Assembly (NCBI GenBank): GCA_013373385.1
Contig: JABXHX010000017.1
Location: 1-64,000, forward strand
DNA length: 64,000 nucleotides
Origin: Flavobacteriaceae bacterium
GTDB lineage: Bacteria > Bacteroidota > Bacteroidia > Flavobacteriales > Flavobacteriaceae
Direction: 5' to 3'
Numbering within the stretch: the stretch's first letter is position 1; every line of letters starts with the position of its first letter. The notes beneath the pieces are model-generated. The model did no database searches. It was not told the DNA's origin and worked only from the letters and a program-made list of their open reading frames with translations. The translations under genes and the position numbers were made by a program. Positions 49,938 through 59,365 of this stretch are shown in pieces.

Positions 49938-50489
49938 CTACCTAACTTTAAATGAATTAATCATCCTAACAGCATCATCTAAGTATTTCTCATAGTATTT
50001 CTCCAAACTAGTATAAAAGTGAATATAGGTATTGTTTTTCCAATGAATTACTGCTGCAAATACAATTTCTTTTCCTCTATTTTTATTTTTAGCAAATTTT
50101 AATGTGTAGAATTTGCCATATCTTTTATGTTCAAATTCCTTTAATTCATATTTAAAATTTGGAAAAATACTTTTATAAAACTTAATCATCGATTTCATGC
50201 TTTTTTTTGCCGTTTTTCTTTTATATATGTTTTTTCTTACTATAAAAGAAACTGCCGTTATTTCTGGTGAAATCTCATTTTTAAATTCATTTGGTGAATG
50301 AGCAACTAATCCGGGATCAGTGCTATAAGAAAACCAATTATTTGGAATTTTAATTTCATATTCTGAATAGTACTTTTTAACTAGACCATTATCTATCTCT
50401 TTATAAAACTCCTTACTTTCTTGTGAAAAGCAACTTTGCAATGTTACCAAAAGAACAACTAGAGTTACTATTTTTTTAACAACCTGCAT
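49938..50489 (-). CDS. Hypothetical lipoprotein (paralogue of 49354-49935)
   Basis: Start set at MQVVKKIVTLVVLLVTLQSCFSQ; IPNNWFSYSTDPGLVAHSP; KRYGKFYTLKFA; YYEKYLDDAVRMINSF. Confidence 0.65.
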   Translation of the reverse strand: MQVVKKIVTLVVLLVTLQSCFSQESKEFYKEIDNGLVKKYYSEYEIKIPNNWFSYSTDPGLVAHSPNEFKNEISPEITAVSFIVRKNIYKRKTAKKSMKSMIKFYKSIFPNFKYELKEFEHKRYGKFYTLKFAKNKNRGKEIVFAAVIHWKNNTYIHFYTSLEKYYEKYLDDAVRMINSFKVR

Positions 50490-50565
50490 CTTCTCCCTTT
50501 TGTGTTTTAGTGTTTCCATTCATGTTTTTTTTAGTTAATAGTTAAACATATAATTACAATATAGT

Positions 50566-50595
50566 AAAAAGCCCAAGTAAAAACTTGGGCTTTTT
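50566..50595 (-). terminator. Intrinsic terminator downstream of 50600-51136
   Basis: AAAAAGCCCAAGT-aaaa-ACTTGGGCTTTTT. Confidence 0.75.
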
Positions 50596-50599
50596 TTAG

Positions 50600-51115
50600 T
50601 TATTCAATCCAAACAGTATTTGAACAGATATGTTCCCATTTATTATTTCTCTTTTGTAGCAAATTAAATCCTCCACCATTCGCTGTATAAGAATAATATA
50701 TTGCCATAGAATTATTTCTAAACACAATTGGTAGAGTTATAAAGGAAGTTTTGGATTTACCTTTTGTCTTAGTTAGATTTTCAAGTTTTGGGTTTAATCT
50801 ATCAAGTCTTACAATATTCTGATTCTTAAATTTTGACTTTAAAAATGTTATTTCTTCCTTTGAAATTTTTCTAGAATTTGAATCTATATCCTTGCTACAA
50901 AGTTCAAACTTAAGTAAGTAATTTTTAAGATAAGATTCTATTGGTTTTTTTAAATCTTGGACTATTGTTTTATAATAAACCATATTATAATTGGTAATAG
51001 TAACCAAAATTTTTCTTACTTCATCAGTTTTCTCACTACTCTTTTTTATCGTTGAGCAGCTTATTAAAATTAAAGAAAAGAATAAAGCTTTAATTACATT
51101 TCTCACCTTTTGCAT
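50600..51115 (-). CDS. Hypothetical lipoprotein
   Basis: MQKVRNVIKALFFSLILISCSTIKK signal; overlaps the end of the upstream gene. Confidence 0.6.
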   Translation of the reverse strand: MQKVRNVIKALFFSLILISCSTIKKSSEKTDEVRKILVTITNYNMVYYKTIVQDLKKPIESYLKNYLLKFELCSKDIDSNSRKISKEEITFLKSKFKNQNIVRLDRLNPKLENLTKTKGKSKTSFITLPIVFRNNSMAIYYSYTANGGGFNLLQKRNNKWEHICSNTVWIE

Positions 51116-52430
51116 TTGATTTTCCATCTCTCTCATTTATTATTGCGTTTTGTATTTCTGTTTTCTTAGAACTTGATAATGCTTGATAAGCAGATGAAGT
51201 TTCTAAGCCTCCCCAAGATAGCATTTTATAATATTCTAACGAATGATTATTATCATCATATATTGCTAAACTAGAAGCCAAAGCATCAACATATTCTCCC
51301 ATAAATTCATGATGGGTAAGACTAAAAGAATTATTCTGAGATTTAAACTTTTGATATATAGAATTTAAATCCGTCACTAAATCTGATGTTGCGTTTGTTT
51401 TCAAATTAAAATTAATGTATGCATGCATAGTTTCATGAATCATCGTTTTAGCAATAAACAGCTTAGTTCCTTTTTCAACTAAATCTGTATCTATAGTTAT
51501 TTGCCATCCATTATTAACAGGCTCAGTACGACCATTAACCCTATTACCATTACTAAACCCTAATTGATCTATTCTAAAGGTTAGATTATGTGTTGTTGAA
51601 CTACTAAATAAGTCCAATATTGTTTGAGATAAATGATTAACATTTGTTAATTTAGGGACAACTGAGTAATCACTTCCTTTCTCTTTAAGCTTTTTCAAAA
51701 TATTTTCCGCACATACATTGTTTAGTGAATCAATAATTTGTACTTCAAGCTCTTCTCTAACTACAGTTTCCCCAGTATATCCACCTGTTCCATCACATGA
51801 GGTATACTCTTTTGTAAAATAGTCATAAAAGCAATTTATTATCTCTATACTTCCATCTGAATAATTCCAAAAATAACAAGTTTCTGTAACCCATTCCTCT
51901 GTAATGGTTTCACATGTTTCTTCATCTGTTGGCATTTTTGGATAAAGCTTGTTAATATCTTTCTCTACTTCTTTTACCTTGTACTTTTTTATAGATTCTT
52001 TTCCGTTTATGTATCTTTTTACATCCAATACGTTATTTTTTAAATCATAAAAACTCACAAAAACATCTGTTGTTTCTATACTTTCTAATGACAGCGTGTT
52101 CGAAGTAAAACTATTAATCTTTGGCACAAAAAAATGTATTACATTTAATTCAATGATATTATTGTCATTTTTAAATGCCACTATCTTATCTAAAGATACA
52201 GAGGTACTTTTTGTGCGATCAATTTTTTGAATATCATAAAAAGGAATTTCATAATACTTCTTTCCTTGATAAATAGATATTTCTACTTTATCCCAAAGTG
52301 GTTCCTTTTTAAGATAAGGAAAAAACTTGGTTTCAAATTCTTGATTAAATTGCTTTTTAATTTGCTCTATAGGAATTGAAGAATTTATATTTTTCTCTAA
52401 ACCTTCTTCTTTTTCACAGTTCCATAGCAA
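51090..52430 (-). CDS. Putative SprT/HExxH metallopeptidase-like surface protein
   Basis: LFIAKTMIHETMHAYINFNLKT (HExxH); Cys-rich linker; only a TTG start available, with a signal-peptide-like sequence in frame upstream. Confidence 0.6.
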   Translation of the reverse strand: MLWNCEKEEGLEKNINSSIPIEQIKKQFNQEFETKFFPYLKKEPLWDKVEISIYQGKKYYEIPFYDIQKIDRTKSTSVSLDKIVAFKNDNNIIELNVIHFFVPKINSFTSNTLSLESIETTDVFVSFYDLKNNVLDVKRYINGKESIKKYKVKEVEKDINKLYPKMPTDEETCETITEEWVTETCYFWNYSDGSIEIINCFYDYFTKEYTSCDGTGGYTGETVVREELEVQIIDSLNNVCAENILKKLKEKGSDYSVVPKLTNVNHLSQTILDLFSSSTTHNLTFRIDQLGFSNGNRVNGRTEPVNNGWQITIDTDLVEKGTKLFIAKTMIHETMHAYINFNLKTNATSDLVTDLNSIYQKFKSQNNSFSLTHHEFMGEYVDALASSLAIYDDNNHSLEYYKMLSWGGLETSSAYQALSSSKKTEIQNAIINERDGKSNAKGEKCN

Positions 52431-52598
52431 TAAGCAAATTCCTAAGAATAGGAATAAGACTTTTAAATTTTATTAATTAATACTGGTAAAAATATGTTAT
52501 AGCACTTTACAAGTCAATCACTGAAAATGGGGTTTTTAACATCACTGTTTTCGGTGATAGAAAAGCTCAAAAAAGAGTTAGGTGTTTATACCTAAAAG

Positions 52599-53804
52599 TT
52601 ATTTCTCTATAAAAGTAACAGAAATTCTACTACTAGCAATTTTCGCCGCTAAAAAACCCAATATAGAAATGGTAAGCACAACACTTAATACATTTAGAAT
52701 TCTAAATTCTACGGGATAAGGAATGGTCTGCGTTATCATAAAAAAAGCAAACTGCTTCTGTAAAAACACCAAAACAACACCAATAATAAGTCCAATTGCA
52801 AGTCCGCATAAAGTCAACAAAAAACCTTGCAACACAAATATTTTCTTTATTTCTTTTATGGTTACACCAAGGTTAAACAAGGTTCGTAAGTTTTGCTTTT
52901 TATCAATAATCATCATAATTATAGCACCGATAACATTAAACAATGCAATAATAATAATGAGTGTAAATATAAGATAAGACACCAATCGTTCTGTATTTAA
53001 TACCTTAAAAGTAATGGCGTTAAACTGTGTTTTTGTTTGCACTTGCAAACCGTTTCCTAACTGTTCTTGTAACGACTTCGCAAAACTAGGTGCAGCTACA
53101 TTTTCTTTTAGTCTAAGTTCTATTGAGGTAACTTGATTGTTTTTATAATTCAATAATTGTTGTGCCAACGGTAAGTTTACAAATACATATTTATTGGCAA
53201 ATTCTTCCAACCCCGTATATACCCCCACAACCTGAATATTTGCAGTATTAAAAGCAGATGATTCACTAAAAATCAATCCTTTTCCTGGTTTCGGGACCCT
53301 TACCTGTAATGGCTCCCCAAAATTTAAAATTCCGAGTGACAATTTATCTGCAATGCCAAAACCAACAACTCCTGTATTTACAAAATCATAATCTAACCAT
53401 GTACCCACATTTAGCGTAGAGTCTATACGGGTAATAGACAAATAATTATCGCTGACACCTTTGATGTATGCAATATGATCTTTTTGTTTGTATTGCAAAA
53501 ATGCGCGTTCTTCTATCACTTTTGCATACGCCGAAATATCAGTCTTCTTTTTTAGTATAGTTTCAATAGAATCTGTAACAATAAACGATTTTCCTTTAGC
53601 AGCAGTAATTTTAATATCCGGATCAGAATAACTCAACATAGAATTTGTAAAGGTAACAAAGCCAGAAAAACCCGATAAAATAATGAACAATGCCAAAGAA
53701 CCAACGACAACACCGATAGAGGCAATTATTGTAATGATATTAATTGTATTATTTCCGCTCTTGGCGAACAGGTATCTCTTTGCTATGTATAAAGGAAAAT
53801 TCAC
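52599..53804 (-). CDS. LolC/E-like (FtsX/MacB-type) ABC permease
   Basis: FPLYIAKRYLFAKSGNNTINIITIIASIGVVVGSLALFIILSGFSGF; three C-terminal TMs. Confidence 0.88.
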   Translation of the reverse strand: MNFPLYIAKRYLFAKSGNNTINIITIIASIGVVVGSLALFIILSGFSGFVTFTNSMLSYSDPDIKITAAKGKSFIVTDSIETILKKKTDISAYAKVIEERAFLQYKQKDHIAYIKGVSDNYLSITRIDSTLNVGTWLDYDFVNTGVVGFGIADKLSLGILNFGEPLQVRVPKPGKGLIFSESSAFNTANIQVVGVYTGLEEFANKYVFVNLPLAQQLLNYKNNQVTSIELRLKENVAAPSFAKSLQEQLGNGLQVQTKTQFNAITFKVLNTERLVSYLIFTLIIIIALFNVIGAIIMMIIDKKQNLRTLFNLGVTIKEIKKIFVLQGFLLTLCGLAIGLIIGVVLVFLQKQFAFFMITQTIPYPVEFRILNVLSVVLTISILGFLAAKIASSRISVTFIEK

Positions 53805-53861
53805 AAGTGTTGTATCAACTCAATACAAACTAACTGTAAAAAAATTGGAGACACAAGTAAA

Positions 53862-54257
53862 TTAACGTTTTTGACGCTTTGGTAACACATCTGGATTCTC
53901 AATAGGATTTACATCTTCTCCTCGTAAAGATTTATCTATATTCTCAATATAATCTAAAGAATCATCACCATAAAAAGTGAGTTCGGGCATTCTACGCAAT
54001 TGATTTTTTGTACGCTTAGCCAGCTCGTGTCTAATTAGTGAGGTATTAGATTGTATGCCTTGAATCAATTCGTCTCTTTTTTCTGAAGGGAAAATACTCA
54101 AATACACCTTTGCAATACTCAAATCTGTAGTTACAGTAACTTTAGAAACAGAAATAATAGTTCCTTGCATACCATCTTGAGCAGCTTTTTGTAATACATC
54201 TACCAAATCTCTTTGTATGACTCTTGCAATTTTTTTCTGTCTGTTTGTTTGCTCCAT
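53862..54257 (-). CDS. rbfA: Ribosome-binding factor A
   Basis: RQKKIARVIQRDLVDVLQKAAQ...VSKVTVTTDLSIAKVYLSIF...RRMPELTFYGDDSLDYIENIDKSL. Confidence 0.92.
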   Translation of the reverse strand: MEQTNRQKKIARVIQRDLVDVLQKAAQDGMQGTIISVSKVTVTTDLSIAKVYLSIFPSEKRDELIQGIQSNTSLIRHELAKRTKNQLRRMPELTFYGDDSLDYIENIDKSLRGEDVNPIENPDVLPKRQKR

Positions 54258-54319
54258 GCTGCAAATTTACATATAATTCGCAAAAGAATATGTATTTTTG
54301 ATTGCTAGAAAACAATCGT

Positions 54320-54721
54320 ATGGAAAAAATAGAACATATAGGAATTGCCGTAAAAGATTTAGAAAAATCTAACGCTCTTTTTGCTGCACTTTTTGGGAAA
54401 CCACATTACAAAATTGAAGAAGTAGAAAGCGAAGGAGTCAAAACTTCTTTTTTTGATATTGGTCCTAATAAAATTGAATTGCTAGAGGCAACAAAACCAG
54501 AGAGTGCTATTGCAAAATTTATTGACAAAAAAGGAGAAGGGATACATCATATTGCTTTTGCAGTAAACGATATCAATACTGAAATTACTCGTTTAAAGAA
54601 TGAAGGTTTTATCGTGTTAAACGAAACTCCTAAATTGGGAGCAGACAATAAATTAGTTGCTTTTTTACACCCAAAATCTACCAACGGAGTGTTAATTGAG
54701 CTCTGCCAAGAAAGAGAATAG
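54320..54721 (+). CDS. mce: Methylmalonyl-CoA epimerase
   Basis: MEKIEHIGIAVKDLEKSNALFAALFGKPHYK...GEGIHHIAFAVNDI; ATG at 54320. Confidence 0.92.
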   Translation: MEKIEHIGIAVKDLEKSNALFAALFGKPHYKIEEVESEGVKTSFFDIGPNKIELLEATKPESAIAKFIDKKGEGIHHIAFAVNDINTEITRLKNEGFIVLNETPKLGADNKLVAFLHPKSTNGVLIELCQERE

Positions 54722-54794
54722 TTAAAATACTGCTAACAGTAATGAACAACTGTGTACGAATTAGTATCTTGCAACCATAAAATAACCAATATAC

Positions 54795-55673
54795 ATGTCT
54801 AAATCATTTGATAAATTTCAAAAACGAAGATTGCGTTCATCCTACTTTTCTGTAGTGATTAGCATTTCTTTAGTGTTATTTATGGTAGGTATTTTGGGTT
54901 TGGTTTTATTAAAATCTACCAATGTTGCCAATCATTTTAAAGAAAAAGCGGCTATGACATTGTTTTTAAAAGACAATGTTTCTAAAAAGAACATCGATAA
55001 CCTTAGAGCTTCTTTACTCAAAGAAAAGTTTGTAAAAGAAATTGTTTTTATATCTAAAGAAGAGGCAGCAAAATTTTACAGCAAAGATTTAGGAGAAGAT
55101 TTTATTGCTTTTTTAGGTACAAACCCGTTAAAAAATGGAATAGACATCTATTTAAAAGCTGAATATGTTACGCCAGAAAAAATGACTGAAATTGAAAAAG
55201 AGTTTAAAAAAAATGCTTTTGTTTTTGAAGTTTCTTACGATAAACCTCTAATTACATTTTTAACAAAAAATATTCAGACCATTAGCTTTTGGTTACTTGT
55301 AGTAAGTGCTTTTTTTAGCTTAATCTCAATCCTACTAATTAACAGTTCGCTTAGGCTCGCTGTGTATTCTAAAAGATTTAATATCAAAACCATGCAAATG
55401 GTTGGGGCTACCAAAGGATTTATAAGAAAACCTTTTATTATACAAGGAATTAAATTAGGAATGATCGGGTCTATTATTGCCTTAATTGGTTTAGCGGCTG
55501 TCATTTATTACACCAACAAACACATCCCTGCTCTACAATTGGTCAATAATTATGCATTGCTAAGCGAGTTGTTTGGTGGCGTATTAATCATTGCTTTTTT
55601 AATTACTTGGCTTAGTACTTATTTTGCTACACAACGCTATTTAAATTTACAAACAGACGAATTATACTATTAA
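54795..55673 (+). CDS. ftsX: Cell-division permease FtsX
   Basis: FtsX topology; VSYDKPLITFLTKNIQTISFWLL...KTMQMVGATKGFIRKPFIIQGIKLGMIGS. Confidence 0.9.
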   Translation: MSKSFDKFQKRRLRSSYFSVVISISLVLFMVGILGLVLLKSTNVANHFKEKAAMTLFLKDNVSKKNIDNLRASLLKEKFVKEIVFISKEEAAKFYSKDLGEDFIAFLGTNPLKNGIDIYLKAEYVTPEKMTEIEKEFKKNAFVFEVSYDKPLITFLTKNIQTISFWLLVVSAFFSLISILLINSSLRLAVYSKRFNIKTMQMVGATKGFIRKPFIIQGIKLGMIGSIIALIGLAAVIYYTNKHIPALQLVNNYALLSELFGGVLIIAFLITWLSTYFATQRYLNLQTDELYY

Positions 55674-55679
55674 ATTTGA

Positions 55680-55712
55680 TTGTCATTCTGAGCTAGTCGA
55701 AGAATCTTTCTA
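55680..55712. repeat. Half-copy of a dispersed flavobacterial intergenic repeat
   Basis: TTGTCATTCTGAGCTAGTCGAAGAATCTTTC; same family as 58548-58630. Confidence 0.5.
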
Positions 55713-55724
55713 AACTATTAAAAA

Positions 55725-55970
55725 ATGAAAAAAGAGAATAACAGTTCAAAACCAGAATTTCTTTTTAGCAAAAGAAACTATATCATTATGCTTGTTGGCT
55801 TAGTTGTCATTGCCCTAGGATTTATCTTAATGGCAGGTGGCGGAAGCGAAGACCCAAATGTATTTAACCAAGAAATTTACAATTGGCAAAGAATCCGTTT
55901 GGCGCCAACATTAGTTATTATCGGGTTGGGTATAGAAATTTATGCAATTTTAGCAACTCCTAAAAAATAA
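55725..55970 (+). CDS. DUF3098 membrane protein
   Basis: FSKRNYIIMLVGLVVIALGFILMAGGGSEDPNVFN..IFNWQRIRLAPTLVIIG-type sequence; between ftsX and uppP. Confidence 0.85.
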   Translation: MKKENNSSKPEFLFSKRNYIIMLVGLVVIALGFILMAGGGSEDPNVFNQEIYNWQRIRLAPTLVIIGLGIEIYAILATPKK

Positions 55971-55972
55971 AC

Positions 55973-56767
55973 ATGGATTTTATCGAAGCAATTGTTCTTG
56001 GAGTTATTCAAGGACTGACTGAGTTCTTACCTGTATCATCCAGTGGTCATTTAGAATTGGCAAAAGCTATTTTAGGCGACACTTCTGTGCCCGAAGAAAG
56101 TTTAACTTTTACTGTGGTATTACACTTTGCAACTGCCTTAAGTACTGTGGTTATTTTTAGAAAAGAAGTTACAGAAATTTTTAAAGGATTGTTCCAATTT
56201 AAATGGAATGAAGAAATGCAATTCTCATTAAAAATTATACTGTCTATGATTCCTGCTGTTTTTGTAGGCCTTTTATTTGAAGAACAGCTAGAAGCTTTTT
56301 TTGGAGGAAAAATTTTATTAGTAGGCGTCATGTTATTAGTTACTGCTTTATTACTATTATTTGCAGATAAAGCTAAAAACACTCATAAGAAAGTATCTTT
56401 TACAAATGCTATAGTTATCGGAATCTCTCAGGCCATTGCCATGTTACCAGGTATTTCGCGCTCTGGTGCAACCATCTCTACTTCTGTTTTATTAGGAGTA
56501 GACAGAACCAAAGCTGCACGTTTTTCTTTTTTAATGGTAGTGCCTTTAATTTTCGGGAAAATCGCCAAAGATGTATTAAGCGGAGATATTAATTTTTCTA
56601 GTTCAGAAATAGTCCCGCTTTCTGTTGGTTTCCTTGCAGCCTTTATTGCGGGACTTTTAGCATGTACTTGGATGATTGCCTTAGTAAAAAGAAGCAAGCT
56701 ATCTTACTTTGCCATCTATTGTGCACTTGTTGGTTTCATAGCAATCGGTTACTCTTTACTGAATTAA
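55973..56767 (+). CDS. uppP: Undecaprenyl-diphosphatase
   Basis: AIVLGVIQGLTEFLPVSSSGHLELAKAILG; PGISRSGATISTSVLLGVDRTKAARFSFLM. Confidence 0.95.
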   Translation: MDFIEAIVLGVIQGLTEFLPVSSSGHLELAKAILGDTSVPEESLTFTVVLHFATALSTVVIFRKEVTEIFKGLFQFKWNEEMQFSLKIILSMIPAVFVGLLFEEQLEAFFGGKILLVGVMLLVTALLLLFADKAKNTHKKVSFTNAIVIGISQAIAMLPGISRSGATISTSVLLGVDRTKAARFSFLMVVPLIFGKIAKDVLSGDINFSSSEIVPLSVGFLAAFIAGLLACTWMIALVKRSKLSYFAIYCALVGFIAIGYSLLN

Positions 56768-57460
56768 ATGACTCTAGAAGATTACAAAAACGGACAAGTA
56801 TTGCTGATTGACAAACCGCTTGAATGGACCTCATTCCAAGCAGTTAACAAAATTAGATGGCATATTAAAAAGCACTTTCATATCAAAAAAATTAAAGTAG
56901 GGCATGCTGGTACTTTAGACCCGTTAGCTTCTGGTTTGTTAATTCTCTGCACAGGTAAGCAGACCAAAAATATTAGCGAATATCAAGGCATGGTAAAAGA
57001 GTATACAGGCACTTTCACCATTGGGTCAACTACTCCGAGTTACGATTTAGAAACTGAAATAAATCAAACGTTTCCTGTCAATCATATTACAGAAGAACAA
57101 ATACATTCAGCTACACAACAGTTTATTGGAAACATACAACAGCAACCGCCTCTTTTTTCTGCAATAAAGAAAGACGGTAAACGGCTGTACGAATTGGCAA
57201 GAAAAGGCGAAACAACAGAAATACCTACAAGAGAAGTTTGCATATCTGAGTTTGAAATTACCCAAATAAATGGATTAAATGTTGATTTTAGAGTGATGTG
57301 TAGCAAAGGAACCTACATACGTTCGCTGGCAAACGATTTTGGAGAAGCATTGCAATCTGGAGCCCACTTAGCTGCTTTGCGAAGAACCAAAATTGGTCAT
57401 TTTTCTGTTAACAATGCAGAAAGCATCGAAAAATTTATTGAACGTCTTGCAATGGAATAG
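56768..57460 (+). CDS. truB: tRNA pseudouridine(55) synthase
   Basis: VLLIDKPLEWTSFQAVNKIRW; KVGHAGTLDPLASGLLILCTGK. Confidence 0.95.
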   Translation: MTLEDYKNGQVLLIDKPLEWTSFQAVNKIRWHIKKHFHIKKIKVGHAGTLDPLASGLLILCTGKQTKNISEYQGMVKEYTGTFTIGSTTPSYDLETEINQTFPVNHITEEQIHSATQQFIGNIQQQPPLFSAIKKDGKRLYELARKGETTEIPTREVCISEFEITQINGLNVDFRVMCSKGTYIRSLANDFGEALQSGAHLAALRRTKIGHFSVNNAESIEKFIERLAME

Positions 57461-57495
57461 TTTTTGATTTTCTGAACAGCATTAAAATACTGTTT

Positions 57496-58032
57496 ATGAA
57501 ACGAACATTACTCATTCTATTGCTATGTATTTCACAAGCTACTTTTGCACAAGAGCGCACAAAAAAACCTTTTTATGTTGCTTCTTTAAGCACCACTTTT
57601 GCTCTTAACCCCAATTACACCTTATTTGATCCAGATGACGGAGAAACGCTTTTAGAACCCGCTTCAATTTTACTACGATTAGGTTTTGGTTACCAAATAA
57701 ACAGACGCTGGCTAGTAAGTGTACATGCTGGTTATGACCATCATTTAAAATTTGATATTAACGCCATACCAACTTTTGGTAAAATTACCTACAATATTGT
57801 AGAAGATGCAGACGATACTTTTTTTGTTGCAGCTAGTTACGGTAAAATGTGGCGCCCTTCTTCTACTTACGAAGATGGGAAGTATTACGGTTTGGGAGTT
57901 GGCTGGCAGCTGGCTGGAGACGGAAGATGGAATACTATTTTTAAAATAGATTTTCACCGTAAAAAAATTGCCAACTTTAAAAAAGGGAACTTAGATAGTA
58001 TTTCTTTAGGGCTTGGTTTTAGTTTATTTTAA
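57496..58032 (+). CDS. Putative outer-membrane beta-barrel protein
   Basis: Signal peptide; aromatic-ended strands; C-terminal ..SLGLGFSLF. Confidence 0.6.
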   Translation: MKRTLLILLLCISQATFAQERTKKPFYVASLSTTFALNPNYTLFDPDDGETLLEPASILLRLGFGYQINRRWLVSVHAGYDHHLKFDINAIPTFGKITYNIVEDADDTFFVAASYGKMWRPSSTYEDGKYYGLGVGWQLAGDGRWNTIFKIDFHRKKIANFKKGNLDSISLGLGFSLF

Positions 58033-58509
58033 AAACCGCCCATACCAACTCTCTGAAATAGGTACTTCCCAATAGTTTTCAAATTCTTCTTTGGTAGTTA
58101 CCAAATTATCAAATACAATGCTTTTACCTGTTAATGCTTTGTCTTTTAACAGCTTTTTAAAGTCTTTTAACTCTTTATACTGTACGTATTTCCCTTGTTT
58201 AAAACAGACATTCATTTTATCTAGCAACTCAACATTGTATTCATTTTGTAGTTGGATGATGAATGCCACCAATTCATCAATTTCTTGGTTTGTCAACGCT
58301 GTATTAGAATCATCCGTAAAAAAAACAATAAACCGATTGTATACCAATTTATAAGCCACTAAAAAATTAGGGTCATTTGCTTTCCAAGCAGTTAAAAAAG
58401 CAGTTATTTTTTCTTGTAGATCATCAATTTCTGTGTCATAAAATTTTCTACTTGAAGGATAGATCCAAGTTTTAGCAGTACCTGGAATTAAAGTGTAATC
58501 TACAATCAT
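58024..58509 (-). CDS. Conserved hypothetical protein
   Basis: Complete 161-aa ORF, LIPGTAKTWIYPSSRKFYDTEIDDLQEKITAFLTAWKAN. Confidence 0.7.
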   Translation of the reverse strand: MIVDYTLIPGTAKTWIYPSSRKFYDTEIDDLQEKITAFLTAWKANDPNFLVAYKLVYNRFIVFFTDDSNTALTNQEIDELVAFIIQLQNEYNVELLDKMNVCFKQGKYVQYKELKDFKKLLKDKALTGKSIVFDNLVTTKEEFENYWEVPISESWYGRFLK

Positions 58510-58547
58510 ACGTGTATTTTATACTTGCAAATATACAGCATAAAAAA

Positions 58548-58630
58548 TGTCATTCTAAATGAAATGAAAAATCTAACAAAGAGGCTTCTCGATACAATTC
58601 CGATTTGCATCGAAATCACTCGAAGTGACA
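58548..58630. repeat. Dispersed intergenic inverted repeat
   Basis: TGTCATTCTAAATGAAATGAAAAATCTaacaaagAGGCTTCTCGA...TCACTCGAAGTGACA; ends TGTCATTC/GAAGTGACA are inverted. Confidence 0.55.
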
Positions 58631-58661
58631 GGTTTAATAGATTGTACAATGAATGTTTTTA

Positions 58662-59255
58662 TTAATTTTCTAAAAAAGCAATCAAATCTTCTTGAATACT
58701 TTGTCCTTTGTCTTTATTATACCAAACTTGTAAGTCGCGTTTAAAATCGGCATCCAACCCTCCGTGCTGCTCTTTGTAATCATTTACCATTTTGGTAGCT
58801 ACAGAAGGTCTTGGTCCCCAAGAAGAAATTACCTCTTCTTGTTCGTTTAACACCACAAGTTTGGGAATTGATTTACTTCCATTGGTCAAAAACTCATTCA
58901 TCAAAGCTTCGTTTTCATCTCTTAACACAATCTTTAAATCTACTGTGTCACTTACTTCGCTCATTTTATGTATCACTGGAGTAATTTGAGCTGCGTCACC
59001 ACACCATCCTTCAGTAATTAATAACCATGTTTGTTGCTTGCTTGCACGCTTTAAAGCGTTTATAGTTGTTTCTGTAAGTGTTACTTTTTTATCTAAACGA
59101 TTCATTCTTGCATCGTTCAACGTACTGTAATTTAACAAATCTTCTGACTGAACTGGACCAGTAGATTTTCCTTCTGCCAATAAATCACTTACTTTTTTTC
59201 TGTAGGCTGTATACGAAATGCTTTTTGCTAAGCTATCTTTAATAATGTTATTCAT
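58662..59255 (-). CDS. Thioredoxin-family protein
   Basis: QTWLLITEGWCGDAAQITPVIHKMSE...SIPKLVVLNEQEEVISSWGPRP. Confidence 0.82.
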   Translation of the reverse strand: MNNIIKDSLAKSISYTAYRKKVSDLLAEGKSTGPVQSEDLLNYSTLNDARMNRLDKKVTLTETTINALKRASKQQTWLLITEGWCGDAAQITPVIHKMSEVSDTVDLKIVLRDENEALMNEFLTNGSKSIPKLVVLNEQEEVISSWGPRPSVATKMVNDYKEQHGGLDADFKRDLQVWYNKDKGQSIQEDLIAFLEN

Positions 59256-59365
59256 TTTTATGCTTTTGTTACTCTTTAGACGTGCAAAAATAATTTTCTT
59301 ACAAGGTTATTTTAGTAACAAAAGTAACACAGATACTTGTGGTAAATACTGATAATTATCAGCAA

